Below are positions 1 to 9,674 of a DNA stretch of 59,739 nucleotides, in pieces. How positions within the stretch are numbered: position 1 is the first letter of the stretch; the number at the start of each line of letters is the position of its first letter. Origin of the DNA: Lachnospiraceae bacterium (lineage in GTDB: Bacteria; Bacillota; Clostridia; Lachnospirales; Lachnospiraceae); NCBI GenBank assembly GCA_024403515.1, contig JAKSRS010000011.1:1-59739 (forward strand), given 5' to 3'. A program made the position numbers and the translations under genes. The notes beneath the pieces were generated by a model. That model was not told where the DNA came from. It worked only from the letters and a program-made list of their open reading frames with translations, and ran no database searches.

Positions 1-1745
1 TTGCCATGTGCTTTCCTGACGTATATGAAATCGGGATGTCACACCTTGGCATCGCGATTTTGTACGCTATGTTCAATTCTTTTGAAGACACATGGTGTGA
101 ACGAGTTTATTCACCATGGGTTGATCTTGATAAGGTGATGAGAGAAAAGAATATTGAATTATTCACTCTTGAATCACAGGAACCTGTAAGAAATATGGAT
201 TTTCTTGGTATAACAATCCAGTATGAGATGTGTTATACAAATATTTTACAGATTCTCGATCTTTCACATATTCCACTTCATGCAAAAGAAAGAACCTGGG
301 ATGATCCCATCGTCATAGGGGGAGGTCCCTGTACATATAATCCTGAGCCTTTGGCTGACTTTTTTGATATTTTCTACATGGGTGAAGGAGAAACCAGATA
401 CCGTGAACTTTTAGACGTATATAAACAGTCTAAAAAAGATGGCGAATCCAGAGAGGAATTCTTGCGTAAAGCCGCTAAAATTCCGGGTCTTTATGTTCCC
501 ATGTTTTATGATGTTGAATATAATGACGACTTTACCATAAAAGAATTTAAGCCCATATATGAGGACATTCCCAGGACTGTTAAAAAAGAGATAGTTAAGG
601 AGATGGATACAACTTACTATCCTGAAAAGCCTATTGTGCCTTATATGAAGGTTACTCAGGACAGAGTTGTGTTAGAAATACAAAGAGGTTGTATAAGAGG
701 CTGTCGTTTTTGTCAGGCAGGACAGATTTACAGACCGGTCAGAGAAAGAAGTGTTGAATATCTTTTGGACAAGGCTGAAAAGATGCTTAAAAACACAGGT
801 CATGAAGAGATTTCACTTAGCTCACTTTCATCTTCAGACTATTCAGGTATTGAACCTTTAGTAAGACAACTTATTGAAAGATGCCAGGAAAAGAAGGTTA
901 ATATTGCACTTCCCAGCTTACGTATTGATGCTTTTTCTCTTGATGTAATGAGTATGATTCAGGATGTAAGAAAATCTAGCCTTACATTTGCTCCTGAAGC
1001 AGGTTCTCAGAGAATGAGAAATGTTATTAATAAAGGTCTGACAAGAGAAGATATTTTAAACGGTGCGGCTGAGGCCTTTAAAGGTGGATGGACACGTGTT
1101 AAGTTATATTTTATGCTTGGACTTCCCTTTGAAACCGAAGAAGATATGGAAGGTATTGCAGAACTTTCAAATGCTATAGCAGCAACTTTTTATGATACTG
1201 TTCCCAAGGAAGAAAGAGTAAACGGCAAGGTACAGATTGTAACTTCTACATCCTTTTTTATTCCTAAACCCATGACTCCTTTCCAGTGGGCTCAGATGAA
1301 TACAGCAACAGAATTTATTGATAAGGCTGAAAAGACCAAGAAGTTTATTATTTCTCAGCTCAATCAGAAAGTTATCAAGTATAACTGGCATGAAGCTGAT
1401 GTAAGTGAACTTGAAGGTGTTCTTGCCAGAGGCGACAGACGTCTTTGTAAAGTAATAGAAAATGCTTACAAAAAGGGCTGTATTTATGATGCCTGGACAG
1501 AATACTTTAAAAAAGAACTTTGGTATCAGGCTTTTGAAGAAGAAAATATAGATATCAGCTTTTATACAACAAGATATCGCGCTGATGATGAAATATTCCC
1601 CTGGGATTTCATTGATACAGGTGTTACCAAACGTTTTCTTCTTAATGAATGGCATAAGGCACAGCGTGCTGAAACTACAAGAAACTGCAAAATGGGATGT
1701 TCAGGATGCGGTTGTGGAACTTTTGATTGTGGTATTTGCCCTTAG
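1..1745 (+). CDS. B12-binding-like radical SAM protein, TIGR03960 family (5' partial)
   Basis: The reading frame is open to the left edge (first full codon at base 3), and the first visible residues, FPDVYEIGMSHLG, are an internal motif of this family, so the ATG at 6 is not the true start. A B12-binding-like domain occupies the N-terminal third. The radical SAM signature CIRGCRFC follows, with cysteines at about residues 229, 233 and 236 counted from that ATG. The tail is rich in cysteine (CKMGCSGCGCG). The substrate is unknown. It lies 23 bp before its usual partner, the DUF2344 protein; the two are often adjacent or fused. Family assignment is firm, function is not. Confidence 0.9.
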   Translation, partial: AMCFPDVYEIGMSHLGIAILYAMFNSFEDTWCERVYSPWVDLDKVMREKNIELFTLESQEPVRNMDFLGITIQYEMCYTNILQILDLSHIPLHAKERTWDDPIVIGGGPCTYNPEPLADFFDIFYMGEGETRYRELLDVYKQSKKDGESREEFLRKAAKIPGLYVPMFYDVEYNDDFTIKEFKPIYEDIPRTVKKEIVKEMDTTYYPEKPIVPYMKVTQDRVVLEIQRGCIRGCRFCQAGQIYRPVRERSVEYLLDKAEKMLKNTGHEEISLSSLSSSDYSGIEPLVRQLIERCQEKKVNIALPSLRIDAFSLDVMSMIQDVRKSSLTFAPEAGSQRMRNVINKGLTREDILNGAAEAFKGGWTRVKLYFMLGLPFETEEDMEGIAELSNAIAATFYDTVPKEERVNGKVQIVTSTSFFIPKPMTPFQWAQMNTATEFIDKAEKTKKFIISQLNQKVIKYNWHEADVSELEGVLARGDRRLCKVIENAYKKGCIYDAWTEYFKKELWYQAFEEENIDISFYTTRYRADDEIFPWDFIDTGVTKRFLLNEWHKAQRAETTRNCKMGCSGCGCGTFDCGICP

Positions 1746-1768
1746 TTTGTATTTTGTGAGGATTATTT

Positions 1769-2446
1769 GTGAAAATAAGAATTAAATTTTCTAAACATGG
1801 TGTTTTAAAATATATTGGTCATTTGGATCTTATGAGATATTTTCAGAAGGCTTTTAGAAGAACTGATATTAATGTTTCATATTCTTCGGGATATTCTCCT
1901 CATATGATTATGAGTTTCGCTCATCCTTTAGGTGTTGGTCTTGAAAGTGATGGCGAATACTTTGATGTTGAACTTGACGATGATGAAAGTCCTGAAGACA
2001 TTAAAAGAAAGCTTAACGAGGTAATGGCCGAAGGAATCGAGATTTTAGCTGTTACTGTTCTTGGTGAGAAAGCCGGAAACGCTATGGCAAGCGTCGCCGC
2101 TGCTGATTACGATATAGTTTTTACCGAAAAATGTCCTTTTAATGAAGCGACTATTGAAAGATTTAAAGGCGCTGAAGAAATATTGTTTACTAAAGAAACC
2201 AAAAAGAGTACCAAGACATTTAACATTAAGGAATTTGTTTTTTCTCTTTCTATTAAGGATGACAAAACACTTTCTTTTTGCGTAGATGCTTCAAGCTCTG
2301 GAAATCTGAAACCAAAATTTTTAGTTGATAGTCTTTTTTCTTTAGATGGAATTGAAGAATGTAAATATCACGTTTTTCGAAAAGAAATCTATCAAAGAGA
2401 TAAAGATGGAAAATTCATTCCACTGGAAGTGTCATTAGATGAATAA
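1769..2446 (+). CDS. Radical SAM-linked protein, TIGR03936/DUF2344
   Basis: A 225-residue protein starting with KIRIKFSKHG and carrying the conserved GHLDLMRYF and SPHM..SFAHPLGVG blocks of the DUF2344 family, which travels with TIGR03960 radical SAM enzymes. The start is a GTG at 1769, placed after a weak GAGGAT ribosome site. Its end overlaps the RNase gene by 8 bp, which suggests translational coupling. The family is thought to assist the radical SAM partner, but the reaction is not known. Confidence 0.88.
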   Translation: MKIRIKFSKHGVLKYIGHLDLMRYFQKAFRRTDINVSYSSGYSPHMIMSFAHPLGVGLESDGEYFDVELDDDESPEDIKRKLNEVMAEGIEILAVTVLGEKAGNAMASVAAADYDIVFTEKCPFNEATIERFKGAEEILFTKETKKSTKTFNIKEFVFSLSIKDDKTLSFCVDASSSGNLKPKFLVDSLFSLDGIEECKYHVFRKEIYQRDKDGKFIPLEVSLDE

Positions 2447-3602
2447 GATTAATGTCATTATTTCTAAATTGAATAATGAAAGTTTTGTTTTTGAATATCT
2501 TGATACTCAGTGCCATAAAATATACAAGATTAAGTCTGATGAATATGGTGTTGGAACTATCCTGATTGGGCGGATTAAAGATGTTAAGCAGGAACTAAAA
2601 TGCTGTTTTGTGGAACTTGGAGAAGGTATAATTTCATATCTTGCCTTTAGTGATTGTAATCCACATTTTTTACTTAACAGAGAATATGATGGAAAGTATA
2701 AGCAGGGTGATGAAATACTTGTTAGAATCACAAGGCTTCCTTCTAAAAACAAGCCATATTCTGTTTCAATGAATGTAGAAATTTCCGGAAGACTAAGTGT
2801 TATTTCATCAAGAGGAGAAGGCATATTCGCTTCATCTAAACTTGAAAAATTAACACGTGAGAACCTTATTACTGAGGTTTCCAAGAAGTTTTCGGACGAA
2901 GTTTTATCTGATATTTCCTGCCTTATAAGGACAAATGCTGCAAACGCGGACTTAGAAGCTTTATTTGAGGAAATATCTAAAAATATTAACTTATATCATG
3001 ATATTGTAAGTAAAGCACCATCAAGAAAACTCTACTCGGTACTTTATAAACCCGAAGCAGACTTTCTTTTGCGTATCAAAGAAAATAACATTGAAGATAT
3101 AGAAAAGATTGTTACTGATGATCCGGTGTATTATGAACAGGTATGCAATGCAGGCCTAGAGCCGTTGGCATCTTTATATAATGATAAATCGATGCCTTTA
3201 AATATTCTTTATAACCTTGATAAGGTTTATCAGGATGCAACGGCTAAAAAGGTTTATCTGGACTGTGGTGGTTACCTGGTTATTGAACCTACTGAGGCCT
3301 TAACTGTTATTGATGTAAATTCCGGTAAATATATCGGTAAGAAAGATAATAAACAATGCATTAGTCTTGTCAACAGACAGGCTGCAATAATGATTTGTAA
3401 GCAGCTTGCACTTCGTAATATTTCAGGGATAGTTATTGTTGATTTTATCAATTGTAATAAAGAAGAAGAAAAAGAACTTTTAAACTTAATGAAATCTTTA
3501 ACAAAAACTGATAAGACCAAGGTGGTCGTGGAAGGGTTTACTTCACTGGGGTTATTAGAACTGACAAGGCAAAAGATTTATCCGTCTATTTACGAGAAAT
3601 AA
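2439..3602 (+). CDS. rng: Ribonuclease E/G family protein
   Basis: An endoribonuclease of the Rne/Rng family (387 residues), acting in rRNA maturation and mRNA decay. An S1-like RNA-binding region fills roughly residues 35-115. The catalytic metal-binding aspartates are visible in VIDVNSGKY and in IVIVDFINC. The conserved SLGLLELTRQK block near the end is present, but the protein stops about ten residues later, so the Zn-link cysteine motif (CPxC) that normally follows is absent. It overlaps the preceding gene by 8 bp and lies upstream of rplU, as in many Clostridia. Confidence 0.88.
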   Translation: MNKINVIISKLNNESFVFEYLDTQCHKIYKIKSDEYGVGTILIGRIKDVKQELKCCFVELGEGIISYLAFSDCNPHFLLNREYDGKYKQGDEILVRITRLPSKNKPYSVSMNVEISGRLSVISSRGEGIFASSKLEKLTRENLITEVSKKFSDEVLSDISCLIRTNAANADLEALFEEISKNINLYHDIVSKAPSRKLYSVLYKPEADFLLRIKENNIEDIEKIVTDDPVYYEQVCNAGLEPLASLYNDKSMPLNILYNLDKVYQDATAKKVYLDCGGYLVIEPTEALTVIDVNSGKYIGKKDNKQCISLVNRQAAIMICKQLALRNISGIVIVDFINCNKEEEKELLNLMKSLTKTDKTKVVVEGFTSLGLLELTRQKIYPSIYEK

Positions 3603-3733
3603 TATTTATGATATTATTCTCATTGAGATTTTGGACATAAGGGTAAGCTTGAATGCTTATATGCATCTATCTTATTCTTAATTTATGCGAGATTAACATG
3701 AAAAATTCACTAAATTTGAAAAGAGGACTACAT

Positions 3734-4327
3734 ATGAGTTTTTGTAAGCATTGTGGATATATGTTTTTATCCGAAAGTGATAATATGTGCGGCAACTGTG
3801 GAACTCCCAGAGGACAAGGTTCTAACTACTGCTCAAATTGTGGAGCAACAATAACTCCCGACCAGAATAACTGTACAATGTGTGGTTATTTCGTTGGCAA
3901 GGCAGGTTCAAATCCAAACCAGAGCCAGGCAAATTATAATTATAACAGAACTCAGACAATGACAGCTGATCCTAATCCTTTACAGGGAACAGCATTTGAT
4001 AATAATATGAATCAGAATGCAGGATATCCTGTAAATCCTAATTCGAATCCATATGCTTCATCAGCTAATGTTGCCAAGTCAAGAGTTGCAGCCGGTTTAC
4101 TTGGTATTTTCTTTGGCGGATTTGGTGTTCATAATTTTTATTTAGGATATACAAACAGAGCTGTATTACAGCTTGTTTTAAGTATTGTTGGTATTCTTAC
4201 AGCCTGTATCGGTGTTGGAGCATTGCTTTGTTTTGGCGTTGGTGTTTGGGGATTCGCAGAAGGTATAATGATTTTAACCGGTAAGGTTGAAACAGACAGC
4301 AAGGGTATTCCATTAAAAAATGACTAA
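3734..4327 (+). CDS. Zinc-ribbon TM2-domain membrane protein
   Basis: Two N-terminal zinc ribbons (CKHCG...CGNCG and YCSNCG...CTMCG), an Asn/Gln/Pro-rich linker, then a TM2 domain of two membrane helices with the FFGGFGVHNFYLG turn. The frame is open further upstream, but the ATG at 3734 was chosen because AGAGGA lies 6 bp before it and the protein then begins MSFCKHCG. The 3' end overlaps the DUF2752 gene by 8 bp. TM2 and DUF2752 genes are often neighbours in Firmicutes; the function of the pair is unknown. Confidence 0.88.
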   Translation: MSFCKHCGYMFLSESDNMCGNCGTPRGQGSNYCSNCGATITPDQNNCTMCGYFVGKAGSNPNQSQANYNYNRTQTMTADPNPLQGTAFDNNMNQNAGYPVNPNSNPYASSANVAKSRVAAGLLGIFFGGFGVHNFYLGYTNRAVLQLVLSIVGILTACIGVGALLCFGVGVWGFAEGIMILTGKVETDSKGIPLKND

Positions 4328-4691
4328 GAAACGTATGATAATTTTATTCCCAATACTCTTTTTAGCAGTATTGGGAATTCTGTTTTTAGGTACAAAGTTT
4401 GTTTATATTAATGGAATTGGATGTATTATATATGAAAGATTCCATGTATATTGTCCGGGTTGTGGTATTTCCAGATCATTAATGTATTTGATGAGAGGCG
4501 ATATTTTTAAAAGCATCAGATTTTATCCTACCTTATACTTTCTTTTGAGTTATATTATTTATAAGTACATTGGACTAATAGTGTCATTTATTAAAAAGAA
4601 AGTTTTTGGTTTTTACAGGTTTGATATGATACTTTTAATCTTAATACCGGTATCTGCAATTATTCATTGCATTTATTTAAATTTTGTTTGA
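4320..4691 (+). CDS. DUF2752 membrane protein
   Basis: A 123-residue protein with three predicted membrane helices and the DUF2752 hallmark YCPGCGISRS, followed by LMRGDIFKSIRFYP. It overlaps the TM2 gene and is probably made from the same transcript. The stop codon overlaps the -35 box of the rplU promoter. Role unknown. Confidence 0.85.
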   Translation: MTKKRMIILFPILFLAVLGILFLGTKFVYINGIGCIIYERFHVYCPGCGISRSLMYLMRGDIFKSIRFYPTLYFLLSYIIYKYIGLIVSFIKKKVFGFYRFDMILLILIPVSAIIHCIYLNFV

Positions 4692-4716
4692 CAAGCATTT
4701 ACTTTGCTGTTATTAT
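4688..4716 (+). promoter_or_regulatory. Sigma-A promoter of rplU-prp-rpmA
   Basis: TTGACA at 4688-4693, a 17-bp spacer, and TATTAT at 4711-4716. This is a near-consensus vegetative promoter, which places the transcript start at about 4723, ahead of the L21 leader. Confidence 0.85.
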
Positions 4717-4720
4717 ATTT

Positions 4721-4790
4721 GAGTATGCCGCATGGTGTGGTTTAAGAACATCAACTTTGATGTCACCAAAGCCAGCGAGTAGATAAGATA
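4721..4790 (+). ncRNA. L21 leader (5' UTR structure of rplU)
   Basis: Between the promoter and the rplU ribosome site lies a compact fold. TGGTG at 4733-4737 pairs with CACCA at 4764-4768 and encloses a perfect hairpin, ACATCA(4748-4753)-ACTT-TGATGT(4758-4763). A structured leader at this position is the place of the known L21 leader of Firmicutes, proposed to mediate autoregulation by L21. The pairing is read directly; the family name is inferred from position and shape. Confidence 0.6.
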
Positions 4791-4805
4791 GGAGGATAAA
4801 TAACT

Positions 4806-5111
4806 ATGTACGCTATCATTGCTACCGGTGGAAAACAGTATAAGGTTTCCGAAGGCGATGTTATCCGTGTAGAAAAGCTCGAAGCTGAAGCTGGAAGCAC
4901 ATTTACATTTGATAACGTTATCGCAGTAAGTGCAGACTCTTTAAAGGTTGGCGACGATGTTAAGGGTGCATCTGTTACTGCTACAGTTATGGAGCAGGGA
5001 AGAGGCAAGAAAGTCGTTGTTTACAAGTACAAGAGAAAGAGTGGCTACCACAAGAAGAATGGCCACAGACAGGCATATACACAGGTTAAGATTGAAAAGA
5101 TTAACGCATAA
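4806..5111 (+). CDS. rplU: 50S ribosomal protein L21
   Basis: A 101-residue protein beginning [18 protein letters not shown], the classic L21 N terminus, and ending with the basic RRNA-binding tail [15 protein letters not shown]21 binds 23S rRNA in the large subunit. A strong AGGAGG ribosome site lies just upstream. First gene of the rplU-prp-rpmA operon. Confidence 0.98.
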   Translation: MYAIIATGGKQYKVSEGDVIRVEKLEAEAGSTFTFDNVIAVSADSLKVGDDVKGASVTATVMEQGRGKKVVVYKYKRKSGYHKKNGHRQAYTQVKIEKINA

Positions 5112-5122
5112 TTTGGTGTGAT

Positions 5123-5451
5123 ATGACAAGTATTACTTTTAAACTTGATAAAGATAACTTTTATAAAGGTTTTATCTGTGACGGTCATGCAGGTTACGCC
5201 GATGCCGGTGAAGACATTGTATGTGCCGGAATATCAACTTTAACATTTACATTTATTAATTCAGTTGATGAATTGTTAAATATGGAAATTGTGGTTGATG
5301 CTGATTCGGATAATGGATTTATGGATGTGTCCGTAACTGATTATAAGGATTCATCTGTACAGCTTTTATTCAGATCAATGGTATTAGGTTTAAAGAGTAT
5401 TGAAGACGATTATTCTAAGTATTTAAAACTGACAAATAGGAGGGAAAAACC

Positions 5452-5455
<4 letters not shown>
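5123..5455 (+). CDS. prp: Ribosomal-processing cysteine protease Prp
   Basis: A 110-residue homologue of Prp (YsxB), the protease that removes the N-terminal extension of L27. The catalytic pair is visible: His22 in DGHAGYA and Cys34 in GEDIVCAG, at the same positions as in the Staphylococcus aureus enzyme. It sits between rplU and rpmA, its usual place in Firmicutes, and overlaps rpmA by 4 bp. Confidence 0.95.
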
Positions 5456-7130
<1,675 letters not shown>

Positions 7131-7147
7131 TAGAATTGGAGATTTAA

Positions 7148-7441
7148 ATGAATAGTAAACAACGTGCTTATTTAATGAGCCTTGCAAGTGATCTTGCTCC
7201 TATATTTCAGATAGGTAAAAGTTCACTTACACCTGAAATCACTGAAGCGGTAAGAGAGTGCTTTAATACACATGAATTGATTAAGGTTTCAGTATTAAAT
7301 AACTGCCTTGATTCACCCAAGGAAATTGGATTTATGCTTGCTGAAAGAACATCCAGTGAATTGGTTCAGGTTATTGGTAAGAAAATAGTTTTATATAAAG
7401 AAAATAAGGATAATAAGAAGATTTTTCTTCCATTAAAATAA
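7148..7441 (+). CDS. yhbY: YhbY-family RNA-binding protein (CRM domain)
   Basis: A 97-residue single CRM domain: LTSKQRAYL-like start (MNSKQRAYLMSLA), IFQIGKSSLTPE, and the GxxxVLYKEN-like strand near the end (GKKIVLYKENKD). The family binds the pre-50S particle. It sits 17 bp after obg, a common Firmicute arrangement. Confidence 0.93.
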   Translation: MNSKQRAYLMSLASDLAPIFQIGKSSLTPEITEAVRECFNTHELIKVSVLNNCLDSPKEIGFMLAERTSSELVQVIGKKIVLYKENKDNKKIFLPLK

Positions 7442-7463
7442 GAGTTTACTTTTCTTGACTAAA

Positions 7464-7515
7464 GTGTTAAAATAATAACATATAATGTTAAATAAATAAC
7501 AAACTATTTTAACAC
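7464..7515 (+). repeat. Nested inverted repeats upstream of nadD
   Basis: An outer perfect 11-bp inverted repeat, GTGTTAAAATA (7464-7474) with TATTTTAACAC (7505-7515), encloses an inner one, TAACAT (7476-7481) with ATGTTA (7485-7490). TATAAT at 7481-7486 and TTGACT at 7455-7460 lie in the same stretch, although 20 bp apart. It could be an operator or an AU-rich leader fold. Confidence 0.5.
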
Positions 7516-7528
7516 AGACGGGAGAGAT

Positions 7529-8155
7529 ATGGTAATGGAAAGAAAACGTGTAGGAATAATGGGTGGAACATTTAACCCTATTCATCTGGGACACATGATT
7601 GTTGCTGAGAATGCGTATGAATCATTTAATCTTGATGAAGTGTTGTTTGTACCTTCGGGACAGTCTTATATGAAAGAAAATGTTCTCGATCCCAAGACAA
7701 GAATTACCATGACAGGTATTTCTATTGAAGATAATTCCCATTTTGCCCTATCGACTATTGAGGTTGAGAGAGGTGGAAATTCCTATAGTTATGAAACCAT
7801 ACGAGATCTAAAAGCTCAAAGACCTGATACTGATTTCTTTTTTATTGTTGGAGCCGATTCAATAATGAATATGGATAAGTGGATGTGCCCTGAAAAGATT
7901 TTTACAGAGGTAACTGTATTAGTGGCTGTAAGATCCGGATATCCCAAAGAAGCAGTTGAAGCCAAGATTGAGGAGTTTAAAAAACTCTATGGTTGCGAAA
8001 TTTTTATGATTCCCATTGCTAATGTTGATATTTCATCAACAAATATCAGAGACCGCGTAAGAGCCGGAAAATCAATAAGATATATGGTTCATTACAAAGT
8101 TGTTGAATATATTAATAAAAATCACATCTATGAAGTTAAAGAGGATGTCAAATAA
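7529..8155 (+). CDS. nadD: Nicotinate-nucleotide adenylyltransferase
   Basis: Adenylates nicotinate mononucleotide, in NAD synthesis. The nucleotidyltransferase signature GGTFNPIHLGH is near the N terminus, with FIVGADSI in the middle and the SSTNIRDRV motif near the C terminus. The protein has 208 residues, typical of the family. Start at ATG 7529 behind GGGAGAG; an ATG at 7535 is also possible. The stop overlaps the yqeK start by 1 bp. Confidence 0.95.
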   Translation: MVMERKRVGIMGGTFNPIHLGHMIVAENAYESFNLDEVLFVPSGQSYMKENVLDPKTRITMTGISIEDNSHFALSTIEVERGGNSYSYETIRDLKAQRPDTDFFFIVGADSIMNMDKWMCPEKIFTEVTVLVAVRSGYPKEAVEAKIEEFKKLYGCEIFMIPIANVDISSTNIRDRVRAGKSIRYMVHYKVVEYINKNHIYEVKEDVK

Positions 8156-8730
8156 TGGCTAGCCTTGAGACTAATAAAATTATTGATAATTTGCTTGAGG
8201 TTCTTCCCCAAAGCCGATATATCCATACCTTAGGAGTTGCTTATACAGCAACATCACTTGCAATGGTTTTTGGTGAAAGTATTGATAAAGCAAGGCTTGC
8301 AGGACTTTTGCATGACTGTGCCAAAGCATATTCTTTGGATGATATGTTAGAAATCGCTAAAGATAATAATGTAAATGTAACAGATTTGGAATATAAATCG
8401 GCCAATTTGCTTCATGCTAAAATAGGTGCTGTTCTTGCGAAAATTGAATATGGAGTGGAAGATAAGAGTGTATTAGATGCAATTATGTATCATACTACCG
8501 GAAAACCAGCCATGACAACACTTGAAAAGATTATCTACATAGCCGATTATATTGAGCCATCAAGAAATAAACAGAAAAGGCTTGAATTGATTAGAAATAC
8601 TGCTTTTAAAGATCTTGATCAAACAATGTTATTGATTCTTGAAGATACAATGGACTATTTAAAAGCAACAAATACAGATATAGATCCTTTAACAGAGGAG
8701 ACTTATTTATTTTATAAGGAGAATACATGA
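8155..8730 (+). CDS. yqeK: HD-domain bis(nucleosyl)-tetraphosphatase YqeK
   Basis: A 191-residue HD hydrolase. The motif GLLHDCAKAY carries the metal-binding His-Asp, followed by HAKIGA and MYHTTGKPAMTTLEKIIYIADYIEPSR, all diagnostic of YqeK, which cleaves Ap4A symmetrically to ADP. It is coupled to nadD (TAATG overlap) and to rsfS (4-bp overlap), the standard Firmicute trio. Confidence 0.94.
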   Translation: MASLETNKIIDNLLEVLPQSRYIHTLGVAYTATSLAMVFGESIDKARLAGLLHDCAKAYSLDDMLEIAKDNNVNVTDLEYKSANLLHAKIGAVLAKIEYGVEDKSVLDAIMYHTTGKPAMTTLEKIIYIADYIEPSRNKQKRLELIRNTAFKDLDQTMLLILEDTMDYLKATNTDIDPLTEETYLFYKENT

Positions 8731-9068
8731 TTGAAGTAAAAGATGCAGTTAAAGCTGCTGTTGAAGCAATTAGAGACAAAAAGGGTGAAGACATTAAGGT
8801 ATTTTATATAGCTGATGTTTCTCCGCTTGCTGATTACTTTATTCTTGCTACAGGTAATAACAGAAATCAGATTCAGGCAATGAGTGATGAAATTGATGCA
8901 GCACTTGCCAAATTAAATGTTCATTCCAAACAGATTGAAGGTTATGATTCAGCTAATTGGATTTTATGTGATTACGGCGACTTTATGGTACATATTTTTA
9001 ATCCTGAAAGTCGTGAATTTTATAATCTTGAAAGACTTTGGAAAGATGCTAAGCAGGAAGAGTTCTAA
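8727..9068 (+). CDS. rsfS: Ribosome silencing factor RsfS
   Basis: A 113-residue DUF143 protein that binds L14 and blocks subunit joining. Conserved segments are ADYFILATGNNRNQ, EGYDSANWILCDYGD and VHIFNPESREFYNLERLW. Last gene of nadD-yqeK-rsfS; its stop codon lies in the loop of the terminator. Confidence 0.95.
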   Translation: MIEVKDAVKAAVEAIRDKKGEDIKVFYIADVSPLADYFILATGNNRNQIQAMSDEIDAALAKLNVHSKQIEGYDSANWILCDYGDFMVHIFNPESREFYNLERLWKDAKQEEF

Positions 9069-9083
9069 TGAACTCTTTCTTTT
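9058..9083 (+). terminator. Terminator overlapping the end of rsfS
   Basis: AAGAGTTC (9058-9065) and GAACTCTT (9070-9077) form an 8-bp stem with loop TAAT, followed by TCTTTT. The loop includes the rsfS stop codon. Confidence 0.75.
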
Positions 9084-9092
9084 ATGTAGTTT

Positions 9093-9128
9093 TAACTATT
9101 CGCAAAAGACAGATTTAACGAATAGTTA
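9093..9128. repeat. 10-bp inverted repeat after rsfS
   Basis: TAACTATTCG (9093-9102) and CGAATAGTTA (9119-9128) are perfect complements separated by 16 bp. No T run follows. It lies between two terminators, and its role is not apparent. Confidence 0.6.
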
Positions 9129-9201
9129 GGGGTAAAATCGACCTATAATATGCTTTTTGACGTTATTTTAGATTTTCGTAGTTAAATAAGTATTCAATAA
9201 T

Positions 9202-9232
9202 AAAGGCCTCAGATTATTCTTCTGAAGCCTTT
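9202..9232 (-). terminator. Terminator after the PH-domain gene
   Basis: AAAGGC + TCAGA (9202-9213) pair with TCTGA + GCCTTT (9221-9232) with one mismatch. Read on the minus strand, T-rich sequence follows; plus-strand use is also possible. Confidence 0.7.
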
Positions 9233-9252
9233 TATTAAGTCAATCTATTAAA

Positions 9253-9672
9253 CTAATTACTGTGTTCAAATGTTTCAACATCATCATCAAAGTCATTATC
9301 ATTAAAATCATGTTCATGACCTGAATCAGTCATAATTTCACGATTAACAACACGTTTTAAGTCACGCTGTTTCTCGATTGCTTCAGATAATAACTCTTTA
9401 ACATCTCTTGGCTTTTTAACATTCTTGATTTCAAAATCGCCCATTGATTTATCAGATGAACAAACCTTAATTGTGCCTACACCAAGTAATTTCTGGCCAA
9501 AAGTCTGTACAAGCTGCATATCAAGTATTCTGTATAATCTGACTTCATCAGAAACGGTTTTAAAGAAGCCGCTGTCAATAAATAAGCGTTCTTCAGATAA
9601 AGAATACTTTGTAAAGCTCCAGGGAAGGCCTAAAAAAGTTCTTTTGCGATCTTTCCATAAAATTGTACTCAT
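9253..9672 (-). CDS. Bacterial PH-domain (DUF304-like) protein
   Basis: A 139-residue soluble protein with the beta-rich pattern of bacterial PH domains: WSFTKYSLSEERLFIDSGFFKTVSDEVRLYRI, then QTFGQKLLGVGTIKV, and a charged C-terminal helix. Function unknown. It lies 2 bp after the AI-2E-type permease gene and is probably cotranscribed with it. Confidence 0.8.
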   Translation of the reverse strand: MSTILWKDRKRTFLGLPWSFTKYSLSEERLFIDSGFFKTVSDEVRLYRILDMQLVQTFGQKLLGVGTIKVCSSDKSMGDFEIKNVKKPRDVKELLSEAIEKQRDLKRVVNREIMTDSGHEHDFNDNDFDDDVETFEHSN

Positions 9673-9674
9673 TC

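Noticed and set aside
1167..1655. A 162-residue minus-strand frame
   Set aside because: It lies wholly opposite the radical SAM gene and has the composition expected of a shadow frame.
3653..3733. N-terminal extension of the TM2 protein
   Set aside because: No ribosome site, and the conserved zinc ribbon starts at 3734.
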